Assembly: GCA_947383215.1 (NCBI GenBank)
Contig: CANDCP010000015.1
Location: 1 to 62,076, forward strand
Length of the DNA stretch: 62,076 bases
Source of the DNA: an uncultured Roseburia sp.
GTDB lineage: Bacteria; Bacillota; Clostridia; Lachnospirales; Lachnospiraceae
Reading direction: 5' to 3'
Shown here: piece by piece, positions 46,398-54,835 of the stretch
How positions within the stretch are numbered: the first letter of the stretch is position 1
How the letters are laid out: the number at the start of each line of letters is the position of its first letter
The notes under the pieces: generated by a model
What the model saw: the letters and a program-made list of their open reading frames with translations, nothing else
The model's database searches: none
Told to the model about the DNA's origin: nothing
Position numbers and translations under genes: made by a program

Positions 46398-46883
46398 CTA
46401 CAACTCCATCTCTATTTTTCTGCCGGTAGACGTATATTCATAATAGCGGACGCCGGCCGCATTCAGCATACGTTTAGACGCAATCACCCTCTGGGTATTG
46501 CCATACTTGTCGTTCGCATAGACAATCGTCTTTATTCCCGCCTGAATAATCGCTTTGGCGCACTCATTGCACGGAAACAGCGTGACATACAGCTTCGCTC
46601 CCTCCAGGCTTCCCCCACGGTAATTTAAAATCGCGTTCAACTCGCTGTGCGTCGTATAAAAATATTTATTTTCAAGCGGGTCTCCCTCCCTGTTCCAGGG
46701 AAATTCATCATCCGAACACCCCTTGGGGAATCCGTTATAGCCCATTGATAATATTTTATGATCTTCGCTGACAATACAGGCCCCGACCTGTGTACTGGGA
46801 TCTTTCGAACGCATCCCAGATAACATTGCCACTCCCATAAAATACTCATCCCAACTGATATAGTCTGTTCGTTTTTCGCTCAT
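46398..46883 (-). CDS. Deoxycytidylate (dCMP) deaminase
   Basis: 161 residues; converts dCMP to dUMP for thymidylate synthesis. Zinc site: H79 and E81 in TTHSELNAI, C105 and C108 in FPCNECAK. N-terminal WDEYFMGVAMLSGMRSKDPSTQVGA is the ComEB/dCMP-deaminase signature. Start ATG 46883. Its position between a YwlE/Sua5 pair and the atp operon is a conserved Firmicute neighbourhood. Confidence 0.94.
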   Translation of the reverse strand: MSEKRTDYISWDEYFMGVAMLSGMRSKDPSTQVGACIVSEDHKILSMGYNGFPKGCSDDEFPWNREGDPLENKYFYTTHSELNAILNYRGGSLEGAKLYVTLFPCNECAKAIIQAGIKTIVYANDKYGNTQRVIASKRMLNAAGVRYYEYTSTGRKIEMEL

Positions 46884-46900
46884 ATAATACCATCCCTCCG

Positions 46901-47359
46901 CTATTCCCCTTCATTTAACAGCTTCACCAGCTTTTTTATTGACTTGTTCAACGTCTCGTAACAAAGTCCGTACGCCTGAAGGGTTCCTCCATACGGATCG
47001 ATAATCTCCAGCTCGTCCCCCACAAGCTCTGTCAGCACCTGCACATTTTCGGGTCTGGCATGGGGAAAGCTCTCCAAAATTTTCTGACGCTGTCGCGCCT
47101 CCATCGTCAAAACCAGCGTATCGTCATCAAAATCATCATCGCATACCTGACTCGACATAAAGCCTTCCAGATTAATGCCATTGCTTATCATAACGGCCTC
47201 CGCCTTTTGATTCAACGGCTCCGGAAATAGCGCCACCAGGCCCCTCGTTACAATTTCCACTTTATTTTTCAACGCACACTCCCCCAGAATGCCAGCCGCC
47301 ATAGGCGCGCGGCTCGTTCCGCTCTCCGCCACAAATACAATTCGTTTAAAAGGCTTCAT
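46901..47359 (-). CDS. YwlE-like low-molecular-weight phosphatase with missing catalytic cysteine
   Basis: 152 residues from ATG 47359 (GAGGAGATTTTT upstream). The fold is that of LMW protein phosphatases, and the position next to Sua5 and the atp operon matches ywlE (protein-arginine phosphatase) of Bacillus. The P-loop, normally VCxGNTCRSPMA, here reads VAESGTSRAPMA: alanine 11 replaces the nucleophilic cysteine and Asn becomes Gly, while the loop arginine (R17) and general-acid loop DPYGG (D121) remain. It therefore should not use the standard phosphocysteine mechanism. It may be a phospho-binding pseudophosphatase. Family call sure; function unknown. Confidence 0.85.
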   Translation of the reverse strand: MKPFKRIVFVAESGTSRAPMAAGILGECALKNKVEIVTRGLVALFPEPLNQKAEAVMISNGINLEGFMSSQVCDDDFDDDTLVLTMEARQRQKILESFPHARPENVQVLTELVGDELEIIDPYGGTLQAYGLCYETLNKSIKKLVKLLNEGE

Positions 47360-47408
47360 AAAAATCTCCTCTGTTTTAAACTTCCGCCGCCCGATGCAGG
47401 GGTTGTCT

Positions 47409-48458
47409 CTAAACACGAATCAGCTGATACCCGGCAGCCTTCAGCAGCCGATTCATAATTGCCTGACCAATGTTCGGCGTTGCAAAGCTTTCCGAATAAA
47501 TAATATCAATATCCATCTCGTCAAACTCCCGCAACACTTTATAAAGGCGCCTTGCAATTGCCTCCTCGTCGCTTCTTACGCCAATACTGATAACTACGTG
47601 CGCCTGATAGCGCGCGCAGGTCTCATCCGTGCCGATCACGCCCACGCGCTTTCCGTCGCAAAACGCTTGTCCCGAAAGCTCGTTAATTTTGGAGACGACC
47701 CGCTCCTCTTCCCCTTCAACGAGGATCAGCTCGGCCCTCGGCGCATAATGCTTATATTTCATCCCGGGTGCTTTCGGCTTTTTTGTACAATCAGACGCAA
47801 GAATACCCGGATCGATCCGCACCTCGCCGATAACCTCCTGCAGCATCTCGCGCGTAATGTAACCGGGGCGGAGTATCGTCGGTATCTCCTCCGTCAAATC
47901 TATAATTGTAGACTCAATACCGATTCCCACCTGCCCGCCGTCCAATATCATAGAAATCCTGCCATCCAAATCATCCGCCACATGCCCCGCCAATGTGGGG
48001 CTTGGCCGGCCGGATGAATTTGCGCTCGGCGCGGCCACAAAACCCCCGCTTTCCCGAATCAGCGCAAGCGCAACCGGATGATTGGGCATACGAACCGCAA
48101 CCGTGTCCATTCCGCCCGTCGTCTCATACGGTACAATCTCATTTTTTTGTACAATTATTGTAAGCGGCCCCGGCCAAAACGCCTCGCTTAACCGCTTCGC
48201 GGACGACGGAAGCGCAGCCGAAAGCCTCTCCAAATCCGAAAACCTTGCAATGTGCACGATCAGCGGATTATCCGACGGACGCCCCTTCGCCTCATAAATT
48301 TTTCTTGCGGCGCAGGCGTTCAATGCATCCGCTCCAAGCCCATACACGGTTTCTGTCGGAAACGCCACCAGACCGCCGGCACGAATGATCGCCCCGGCGG
48401 TCCGTATTTTCTCTGCATCCAGCAGACAATTCCTTATCTTCTCTATTTTTGTATCCAT
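47409..48458 (-). CDS. L-threonylcarbamoyladenylate synthase
   Basis: Sua5/YwlC family, 349 residues. Makes threonylcarbamoyl-AMP from Thr, bicarbonate and ATP for the t6A37 modification of tRNAs reading ANN codons. N-terminal YrdC domain: GGLVAFPTETVYGLGADAL, KGRPSDNPLIVHI, PGPLTI, VAVRMPNHPVA, ANSSGRPSPT. C-terminal Sua5 domain follows the APGMKYKHYAP linker. ATG 48458 chosen; no clear ribosome site is seen, and a TTG at 48494 is possible. Heads the operon with the YwlE-like and dCMP deaminase genes. Confidence 0.93.
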   Translation of the reverse strand: MDTKIEKIRNCLLDAEKIRTAGAIIRAGGLVAFPTETVYGLGADALNACAARKIYEAKGRPSDNPLIVHIARFSDLERLSAALPSSAKRLSEAFWPGPLTIIVQKNEIVPYETTGGMDTVAVRMPNHPVALALIRESGGFVAAPSANSSGRPSPTLAGHVADDLDGRISMILDGGQVGIGIESTIIDLTEEIPTILRPGYITREMLQEVIGEVRIDPGILASDCTKKPKAPGMKYKHYAPRAELILVEGEEERVVSKINELSGQAFCDGKRVGVIGTDETCARYQAHVVISIGVRSDEEAIARRLYKVLREFDEMDIDIIYSESFATPNIGQAIMNRLLKAAGYQLIRV

Positions 48459-48508
48459 GTGCAATATTATAACACGTTCACTATATATGAGCAAGCCGCG
48501 CGGCGCTT

Positions 48509-48536
48509 ATTATACAGCTTTTTCCTTATTTAACAA
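48509..48536 (-). promoter_or_regulatory. Promoter of the Sua5 operon
   Basis: Minus strand TTGTTA (48531-48536), 16-base spacer, TATAAT (48509-48514), giving a leader of about 44 bases to ATG 48458. A second TATAAT (48466-48471) is too close to the start codon to serve unless the transcript is leaderless. Confidence 0.6.
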
Positions 48537-48597
48537 TATTTTTTTACGTTTTCCCCTTCTTATTTTACCCAACAACAACGGAAATATGGCAATCTGC

Positions 48598-48626
48598 TTG
48601 TCATATTTCTGCGATTATGTCATAAT
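48598..48626 (+). promoter_or_regulatory. Promoter of the galactose mutarotase gene
   Basis: TTGTCA (48598-48603), 17-base spacer, CATAAT (48621-48626). Confidence 0.6.
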
Positions 48627-48659
48627 CAAAAAAATAACGTCCGGAAGGGAGAGATGAAT

Positions 48660-49697
48660 ATGAAAATATCCAAAAGCACATACGGTACAACCGCGCAGGG
48701 CGCGTCCGTTTCCCGGTACCGCATAGAAAACGAATCCAAAGCCTCTGTAACGGTATCCGACTACGGATGCCGCCTTATGCAGATAACGGTTCCCGACAGG
48801 CGCGGGCAGATGACGAACGTCTGTCTGGAACTCTCTGATCTAAACGAATATCTTAACGACGACGCCTCGCTCGGCGTTGTGGCCGGCCGCTGCGCCAACC
48901 GCATTGCAAACGGCCGGTTTACTTTAAACGGAAAGACGTATACGCTTTCCCGGAACAACGGCCCAAATCATCTTCACGGAGGCCCGACAGGTTTTGGCCG
49001 GCGCATTTGGGACGGAAAAATATCCGGCGATACGGTTGTTTTTTCCAGGCTTTCTCCCGACGGAGAGGAAGGGTATCCCGGTAATCTGAATGTCTCCGTG
49101 ACATACGGCTGGTCAGACTGCAACGAGCTTTCCATTCTATACGAGGCTTCCTGCGACGCGGATACCGTTTTCTCCGTGACAAGCCACGGCTATTTCAATT
49201 TAGACGGAGCCGGCAGTCCGACCGTTTTAAATCATGAGCTGTCTATCGACTCCGACTTCTTTACGGAAATCGACAATACGCAGATACCGACCGGCAGGAT
49301 TTTACCCGTGGCGGACACGCCGCTCGACTTCCGTAGCTTTAAAACGATCGGCGCAGACATCAATGCCGAAAATTCCCAGCTTGCAATTACCGGAACATAC
49401 GATCACAATCTTGTCTTAAACGGCGACGGATTTCGCCGGGCTGCAATCCTTCAGTCAAAAAACAGCGGCATTCGCATGACCTGTCTGACGGACCAGCCGG
49501 CGCTGCAGCTCTACGTCCCAAACCAGAGCATTCATCGCACGGGAAAAGACCGTTGCGCATATCCTGCGTTTTCTTCCGTCTGCCTGGAAACACAGCATTA
49601 TCCGGATTCCGTCCATCATCCGGATTTCCCGTCTGTGATCCTAAAGGCCGGGGAAACATATCAAACCAGGACAATTTATCGCTTTTCTATTATGTAA
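48660..49697 (+). CDS. galM: Aldose 1-epimerase (galactose mutarotase)
   Basis: 345 residues; interconverts alpha- and beta-anomers of galactose and other aldoses. Motifs: NGRFTLNGKTYTLSRNNGPNHLHGG, the catalytic histidine in VTSHGYFNLDG and the catalytic glutamate in VCLETQHYPDSVHHP. The second ATG (48660) fits GGAAGGGAG at 8 bases; the first at 48654 is too close. No signal peptide. It could serve galactose released by the alpha-galactosidase, though it is 32 kb away. It converges on the cell-wall amidase gene. Confidence 0.93.
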   Translation: MKISKSTYGTTAQGASVSRYRIENESKASVTVSDYGCRLMQITVPDRRGQMTNVCLELSDLNEYLNDDASLGVVAGRCANRIANGRFTLNGKTYTLSRNNGPNHLHGGPTGFGRRIWDGKISGDTVVFSRLSPDGEEGYPGNLNVSVTYGWSDCNELSILYEASCDADTVFSVTSHGYFNLDGAGSPTVLNHELSIDSDFFTEIDNTQIPTGRILPVADTPLDFRSFKTIGADINAENSQLAITGTYDHNLVLNGDGFRRAAILQSKNSGIRMTCLTDQPALQLYVPNQSIHRTGKDRCAYPAFSSVCLETQHYPDSVHHPDFPSVILKAGETYQTRTIYRFSIM

Positions 49698-49707
49698 ATC
49701 CGCCGGC

Positions 49708-50409
49708 TCAACGGCCTTCGGCAGATCCGTTCAGATACTGCATAACGCCCATATAAATGGCCCAGGCAACTTCCTGCTGATAGTCTTCTGTTATCAGCAG
49801 CGAAGCTTCCTTGGAATTACTCAAAAAACCGCACTCGACAATAACCGTCGGCGTCGGCGTCTTTTTTAACAGATAATAGCTCTCATTCGCCTTTGCCGCG
49901 CGGTGATTTTCCTTATCCAGCCTTTCTTTCAAGCTCTCCTGTATGGTCTCCGCCAGTTCTTTGCCCTCCTCGGACTGTCCAAAATAAAAACACTGCGCGC
50001 CGCTTATCGCCTCCTGCGGGTAGCTGTTCTGGTGAATGCTGATCGTAAATACAGGCATCGCCTCTTTTATAATGTCGCACCGCCTTCGCATATCCTGAAC
50101 CTTCTTATTATCGGTTCCCGCGTCGTACAATCCGGCGTCGCTTTCCCTTGTCAGAACAACCTCAATCTCTTCCTCCTCCAAAAGCTTTTTCAATCTCTGC
50201 GCAATCTGTAAATTCAGATCCTTTTCCAGCACGCCGTTGATCCCCACCTTCCCGGGATCGTCCCCCCCGTGCCCCGCATCGACAACGATACACGTTTTCT
50301 TTTCGCCCGCCGCCACATTTCCGCTCACCACCGCAGCGCCTTCCCTTGCAAGAAAAAATATGCTTGCCAACATTATTATTCCCATTCCAAGCTCAATCTT
50401 TCGATTCAT
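49708..50409 (-). CDS. N-acetylmuramoyl-L-alanine amidase (CwlD-like, Amidase_3)
   Basis: 233 residues with an N-terminal signal anchor (IELGMGIIMLASIFFLAREGAAVV). Zinc-amidase motifs: VVDAGHGGDDPGKVG, EKDLNLQIAQRL (Glu), FTISIHQNSY (His) and a C-terminal VIVECGFLSN (Glu). CwlD acts in spore cortex synthesis by removing peptide side chains before muramic-lactam formation; the short size with one anchor fits. ATG 50409 follows GGGGGAAATGCGAT; a longer upstream frame runs through a terminator. Confidence 0.9.
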   Translation of the reverse strand: MNRKIELGMGIIMLASIFFLAREGAAVVSGNVAAGEKKTCIVVDAGHGGDDPGKVGINGVLEKDLNLQIAQRLKKLLEEEEIEVVLTRESDAGLYDAGTDNKKVQDMRRRCDIIKEAMPVFTISIHQNSYPQEAISGAQCFYFGQSEEGKELAETIQESLKERLDKENHRAAKANESYYLLKKTPTPTVIVECGFLSNSKEASLLITEDYQQEVAWAIYMGVMQYLNGSAEGR

Positions 50410-50458
50410 ATCGCATTTCCCCCGGTCATATTTGCAAACTTTTCTGTTAACAGAATAT

Positions 50459-50487
50459 GAAAAAAAGCCGCGCAATATTACGCGGCT
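50459..50487 (-). terminator. Terminator of the GH18 gene
   Basis: AAAGCCGCG / CGCGGCTTT stem, 8-base loop, then a long T-run on the minus strand, between the GH18 stop at 50498 and the amidase start. Confidence 0.9.
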
Positions 50488-50497
50488 TTGAGCCATT

Positions 50498-52237
50498 CTA
50501 ATTCGTATATTTTATAATCGTATCCCAAATGCTGTCCGTTTCAAAGCCCAGCTTCCAGAAGGAGACGCCCGCAAGCTGATTTTCCTTCATCACTTTAAGC
50601 TTCTCCTCCAGCGAACCGGCATCCTCCACCCAAACCTTATAAGTGATTCCCTCATTTTCATACTCGGCATAATACTGTCCATCCTCTTTTGACCACACCG
50701 GCTCGGCATTGTTTAACGCAATGCGCCTCTGAACCGTATCCATTCCGACCGCCTCGCTTGCGACTTCATACGGAACATAATCCTCCGCCGCCGACTCCGC
50801 GGAATCGCCATTTTCATCTTTTGGCGTCAGCGACCAAATTCTTGTATAGAACGGACAGCCTAATAGAATCTGACCGGCCGGAACCTCCTTAAGCGTATTT
50901 TTCACCCCGTCTTCCACAAATCCTATGGACGCCACCGATCCCTCATCCGATCCCGCATAATGCTCGTCATAAGCCATTACCACAATATAATCCGCAAAAT
51001 TAGCCTGCTCGTCTCTGTTATAGAACGCCGTGTAATCGGTAGGTACATAATTATCTACCGACAAAACAATATCATTGTTTGCACATTTCAAAGACAACTC
51101 CCGGATAAACTGCAAAAATCCTTCTCCCGCCTTATTTTCCAGCTCCTCTATATCGACGTTCAGTCCGTCAAGATCATACTCTATCGCCGCGGAAACCAGC
51201 TTGTTTACCAAATTCTGCCTGGATGAGGTTCTGCTTAACACCTCCGTGGTGTTTACCTCCCTGTTCTCAATGTTGTTGACAAGCGCCCACACCTCAACGT
51301 TATTCTGATGGCAGTAATCGACATAACTTTTGCTTGCAATGCTCGCGATATTCCCCTGGTCGTCATTCAGATAAAACCACGTCGGAGAAATTACATTGAT
51401 CCCCTTCGTTTCCTGTAATACGGTCGCAATCGTGTTATTTGCCTCCTGACTCGTCACCTGATGCCATGCCATCTGTATCGTGTAATCTCTGGAGATATGG
51501 GAAAATACAGGCTCTTCAAACTCATGCGCCCGCGCTACTTTTTCAACGTTTCCCAAAAACTTTGTTTTCAAATATCCGATAATTCCGTCCGCGGTAGACG
51601 CCTTTGTCCAGTTTTCCCCCTTTTCAAGAACCGTAAGCGGCTCTCCCTTTTCAAGCTCCTTTACAATCGGGCTCTTAATTCCGCCCTTTACGCGAAGCTG
51701 CGTCGCCTTTTTGGCCACGCTTCCTTCGACATCCCCCCATACGCTGGTAATCACAACGCGGTTCGGATTCTCAAAAAACTCATATGACAAATTTGTATAT
51801 TTTTCCACAAAACCGAGCGCTATATACATCGTATCCCCGTCCAAACGGACAATCGTATAATTTTCAGAACTCCCTTTTTTCCCAATCAGATACTCGTTGC
51901 TCCCGGCGTTTACGGTAAGCAATTCATCCGGCAACGTATAGAGCAGCAGATTCTCTCTTGCGTCCCAATAAAATCTCTCGTTAAAATATTCATGTACCGT
52001 CTCAAAGTCAATGTAAACCTGTCCATTCAAATACTTTGCGTTCATCTCAAGCACCTGATCGTCAAGCACGATCGCCGCGTCGCTCTCTTCCGAAAGTCCG
52101 TAATATTCCCGCATATCCTGCACTTCCTTAGACGGTATATATTTCTCAATCACACGCGCTGCCAGCGTAATTAAAATCACAATAATGATTAACAGTGCCA
52201 CTGCCAGTACCGGAATAAATTTCTTTTTGTTTTTCAA
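50498..52237 (-). CDS. Membrane-anchored GH18 protein with SH3 domain
   Basis: 579 residues. One N-terminal anchor helix (IPVLAVALLIIIVILITLAARVI), a copper-amine-oxidase-N-like stalk domain to about 170 (FETVHEYFNERFYWDARENLL), an SH3b domain about 175-230 (LRVKGGIKSPIVKELEKGEPLTVLEKGENWTK), then a GH18 barrel. Catalytic DxxDxDxE is LDGLNVDIEEL with E364; MAYDEHY and GVSFWKLGFE are the other sites. Similar proteins (YaaH/SleL/YdhD type) act on peptidoglycan GlcNAc links or spore cortex. The SH3 domain supports wall binding. ATG 52237 follows AGGAGGATAAGGAATTG. Confidence 0.9.
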   Translation of the reverse strand: MKNKKKFIPVLAVALLIIIVILITLAARVIEKYIPSKEVQDMREYYGLSEESDAAIVLDDQVLEMNAKYLNGQVYIDFETVHEYFNERFYWDARENLLLYTLPDELLTVNAGSNEYLIGKKGSSENYTIVRLDGDTMYIALGFVEKYTNLSYEFFENPNRVVITSVWGDVEGSVAKKATQLRVKGGIKSPIVKELEKGEPLTVLEKGENWTKASTADGIIGYLKTKFLGNVEKVARAHEFEEPVFSHISRDYTIQMAWHQVTSQEANNTIATVLQETKGINVISPTWFYLNDDQGNIASIASKSYVDYCHQNNVEVWALVNNIENREVNTTEVLSRTSSRQNLVNKLVSAAIEYDLDGLNVDIEELENKAGEGFLQFIRELSLKCANNDIVLSVDNYVPTDYTAFYNRDEQANFADYIVVMAYDEHYAGSDEGSVASIGFVEDGVKNTLKEVPAGQILLGCPFYTRIWSLTPKDENGDSAESAAEDYVPYEVASEAVGMDTVQRRIALNNAEPVWSKEDGQYYAEYENEGITYKVWVEDAGSLEEKLKVMKENQLAGVSFWKLGFETDSIWDTIIKYTN

Positions 52238-52342
52238 TTCCTTATCCTCCTGTAATATCTACCCTGCTCTGCTGTGATAACGTCAGTTTGAGTATACCAT
52301 ATCCCTCCGTTAAGGAAAAGAAGAAAAAGACTTTCTTGCCGT

Positions 52343-52376
52343 CGAAAAACCGGCGGCAGACGCCGCCGGCTTTCTT
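52343..52376 (-). terminator. Terminator of the kinase module
   Basis: CCGGCGGC-AGAC-GCCGCCGG perfect 8-bp stem (52350-52369), with five T following on the minus strand. It lies 53 bases past the last gene of the module. Confidence 0.9.
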
Positions 52377-52428
52377 CTTATTTTTATAATCCGTCTCTCG
52401 GGCATCAGGAACCCCGGATACGATTTTA

Positions 52429-52641
52429 CTACTTATTCTCTACTTTATCAAAATGCAGCTCTGTCAACACCCCCTTTTCGAATATATAATCTCTCATATA
52501 AGAGCTGTCTTCCTGAACCTCCACCGCCTTGGCCACACAGGCCGGGCTGCTCTTTATTCCCTCTAAAAAAAGGATAATTCCGCGGCTCTCGATTGTGGAT
52601 AATTCGATCAACAGGCTCTCGCAATTTTTTTCGTCTCTCAT
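52429..52641 (-). CDS. Small acidic protein of unknown function in the kinase module
   Basis: 70 residues, not recognised. Contains LLIELSTIESRGIILFLEGIKSSPACVAKAVEVQEDSSYMRDYIFE, a likely alpha/beta fold with one cysteine pair (C7, C34 or so) and a charged end. The ATG at 52641 follows AAAGGGGTAGTTTT. It is on the same strand, 49 bases downstream of the pseudo-NTPase gene, and the only terminator comes after it, so it is taken as the third gene of that operon. Confidence 0.6.
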   Translation of the reverse strand: MRDEKNCESLLIELSTIESRGIILFLEGIKSSPACVAKAVEVQEDSSYMRDYIFEKGVLTELHFDKVENK

Positions 52642-52690
52642 AAAACTACCCCTTTGTCTTTTTGTAAAAAGGAAGTAAATCCGTGATATA

Positions 52691-53254
52691 CTATACTAAA
52701 AAACCATTCAAAAACTCAAAGCAGGTTTTATCTGCTTTCACAGGTTCCCGAATAAACGGAAGATTATAGACCGGCACTCCGGCAGTTTTTACAAAGTCTT
52801 TTTTATCTCTTTTCATCCCATACTGTGCCAAAAATATCATGCCTCGTACCCATCTGTCCTCTCCCATCTCTTCGAGAACAAAATTTTCATATTCCGCCTT
52901 ACGCCATGGCGCAAGAGAACCGACAATCAGCTTCTCATCACAGCGCAAAAGCTCCGTCCGAACACGATAATACGCATTTCCCATATCAAAAATGACAACC
53001 TCGTAATCCCCGCTCAAAATCTCCGCAATATGATACTGCTTTACATTCGGATAATAGGCAACACGGTTCCACTCGCCGGGTTCGCTTGTTCCTGTCATCT
53101 TTTCAAACGCGTGATTCCCGCTTAATTCAATCACCGCCGTTTTTCTTTTTTTATGTGCCGCGCTGTAATTTGCCAGAGTCACCGCCAAATGCGTCACTCC
53201 TACGCCGGACGCCGCGCCTGTAATTCCAATGCTTTTCGGTTTTGCCTCCGCCAT
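52691..53254 (-). CDS. Stand-alone ParA/MinD-like domain with degenerate Walker A
   Basis: 187 residues. The N-terminus IGITGAASGVGVTHLAVTLANY has the spacing of a ParA/MinD P-loop, but the lysine of GK[ST] is valine (V20) and the ParA signature lysine is also absent (A15). A Walker-B-like strand follows (YEVVIFDMGNAYYR), and then strands typical of the fold (KLIVGSLAPWRKAEYE). The same layout occurs as the C-terminal domain of the kinase encoded 18 bases upstream, so the two are paralogous. ATP hydrolysis is unlikely by the usual mechanism. ATG 53254. Function unknown. Confidence 0.75.
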   Translation of the reverse strand: MAEAKPKSIGITGAASGVGVTHLAVTLANYSAAHKKRKTAVIELSGNHAFEKMTGTSEPGEWNRVAYYPNVKQYHIAEILSGDYEVVIFDMGNAYYRVRTELLRCDEKLIVGSLAPWRKAEYENFVLEEMGEDRWVRGMIFLAQYGMKRDKKDFVKTAGVPVYNLPFIREPVKADKTCFEFLNGFLV

Positions 53255-53272
53255 CAGCCTAAAAATCTTGCA

Positions 53273-54592
53273 TTACCTCCTTTCATGCAGCATTTTCTCA
53301 AACAACCGCCGTTTTTTCCCTGTCACAACAAAAGGATTTTTGTCAAACGGAAAACAGTAAACCTTTTTGTCAAATAAAACGGCATATTTTTTACAAATCT
53401 GCCTATGACTATAATTGCAAATAACAATCAGGTTTTTTGTATGTTTCAGTTTTTGAAAAGACGCCGATGCGCATTCCGTTTCCCATAAGCTGCCTCCGAT
53501 TACAAGAATCGTACAGTCCGCGTCTTCCGCGGCGCATCCGTCCAGATCGGCGCCAAAATCAAGAACACACGTCCCTTCCGTCTGCTGTCCGATCCCACCG
53601 TCCTCCTGCTCCCGCGTCTTTATAACGCCCCTAAAGCAACCGTTTTCAAAGATTTCATTTCGCCCTTCCTTTACGTGTCTGCCGCGCAGCAAAAGCTTCA
53701 CAACATCCGCTCCGGATACCGATCGAAAAACACTGTCGTTTCCGGCTGCATTTAAATAGGTAGTAAGGGCTACCGCTATATGGGTGCTTCCAATGCCGGG
53801 CTTTGCGCCGGCTACTGCGATTTGATAGGGGAGACGCGATTTTTCGGATGACTTAGCCAAGCGCTCAAACGCTGTTTCCAACGCATTCTTAAATTCCATA
53901 GCGCTAACATATCTTTTTTGAGCATTTTCCTGTGTAGCTTTGCGGATAATGCGAGCCAAACGCCAACTGCATCCCGGCAGCTTTTTTGACATTTTTTCCA
54001 GTATCTTCCCTAACGCGTAGAGATCCAAGGACGGCGATATCATACCGCCTTCATATTGCTCGGGCGCCGCATATCCGATTGTTCCATATTGTCGGAAATC
54101 TTTTCCCTGACTGGTAATATAAGATGCTATTCCAAAATCGACTATTTTCACGGAATTTCCGTATACTATAATGTGTTCCGGCTTTAAATCCCGATAAACG
54201 ATGGGAAAAGGTTTTCTACCGTGAAGATAAATAAAAACATCACATAATCGGATTCCTAGCTGCATAATGTATTCCTGGGAAATATTATCATGACAAAGCA
54301 AATATTCCTGTAAAGAATTCCCTTGCACATATTCCTCTATGATATAGAAATACTCATCATCTTCCTCTGTATCAAAAACAGTGGGAATAGAGGGGTGCGA
54401 TAAGTTCTCTAACAGATTTGCTTCAAGACGAAATTGAGACTGCAATGGATGTGATTTTGAGATTCTCTTTATCGCGCGATTTGTCTTCAATTTCATATGT
54501 TCGACGAGATATACCTGACCGCCAGCTCCCTGGCCGAGCAGACAAAGAATCCGGTATTTGCCGAACAAAATTGTTTGTTCTGTGTTTCTCAT
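53273..54592 (-). CDS. Serine/threonine protein kinase fused to a degenerate ParA-like domain
   Basis: 439 residues from ATG 54592 (AAGGAG upstream; consistent with the promoter). Kinase domain 10-250: glycine loop LGQGAGGQVYLVEH, ATP lysine K42 in AIKRI, catalytic D135 and K137 in YRDLKPEHI, metal D152 in DFGIA, activation end GTIGYAAPEQY. The Mg2+-binding asparagine of the catalytic loop is histidine (H140). No transmembrane helix, so cytoplasmic. C-terminal 255-439 is ParA-like, with P-loop AGAKPGIGSTHIAVAL in which S269 replaces the Walker lysine though K264 keeps the ParA signature position; Walker B is CVLDFGADLDG. First gene of a three-gene unit, divergent from mecA. Confidence 0.88.
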   Translation of the reverse strand: MRNTEQTILFGKYRILCLLGQGAGGQVYLVEHMKLKTNRAIKRISKSHPLQSQFRLEANLLENLSHPSIPTVFDTEEDDEYFYIIEEYVQGNSLQEYLLCHDNISQEYIMQLGIRLCDVFIYLHGRKPFPIVYRDLKPEHIIVYGNSVKIVDFGIASYITSQGKDFRQYGTIGYAAPEQYEGGMISPSLDLYALGKILEKMSKKLPGCSWRLARIIRKATQENAQKRYVSAMEFKNALETAFERLAKSSEKSRLPYQIAVAGAKPGIGSTHIAVALTTYLNAAGNDSVFRSVSGADVVKLLLRGRHVKEGRNEIFENGCFRGVIKTREQEDGGIGQQTEGTCVLDFGADLDGCAAEDADCTILVIGGSLWETECASASFQKLKHTKNLIVICNYSHRQICKKYAVLFDKKVYCFPFDKNPFVVTGKKRRLFEKMLHERR

Positions 54593-54640
54593 AGACTCCT
54601 TCCAAACGGCTTCGTCATTAGAAACGCATCTCCTGATAGT

Positions 54641-54669
54641 TTTATACCACAACTTACAGATAACTTCAA
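54641..54669 (-). promoter_or_regulatory. Promoter of the kinase module
   Basis: Minus strand TTGAAG (54664-54669), 17-base spacer ending TGTGG, TATAAA (54641-54646). Leader to ATG 54592 is about 40 bases. Confidence 0.65.
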
Positions 54670-54721
54670 GATAATTTGTCTTTTTTTAGATTTTTTATAA
54701 ATTTTTAATATATTTTATCCG

Positions 54722-54750
54722 TTTACAATGTATGGTCTTTATCTTATAAT
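54722..54750 (+). promoter_or_regulatory. Promoter of the mecA gene
   Basis: TTTACA (54722-54727), 17-base spacer, TATAAT (54745-54750). It gives a leader of about 78 bases. Confidence 0.7.
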
Positions 54751-54835
54751 GAAGGTACCCAAAAGCGGTTTCTTATTTTCAGCAAAACAGACCTCATACA
54801 AAACGCCTGGAATGAAAAGGTAAGGAAGTGATTAT

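Noticed and set aside
48466-48471. TATAAT close to the Sua5 start as its promoter
   Set aside because: It would give a leaderless transcript and lacks a -35; the promoter at 48509-48536 is better.
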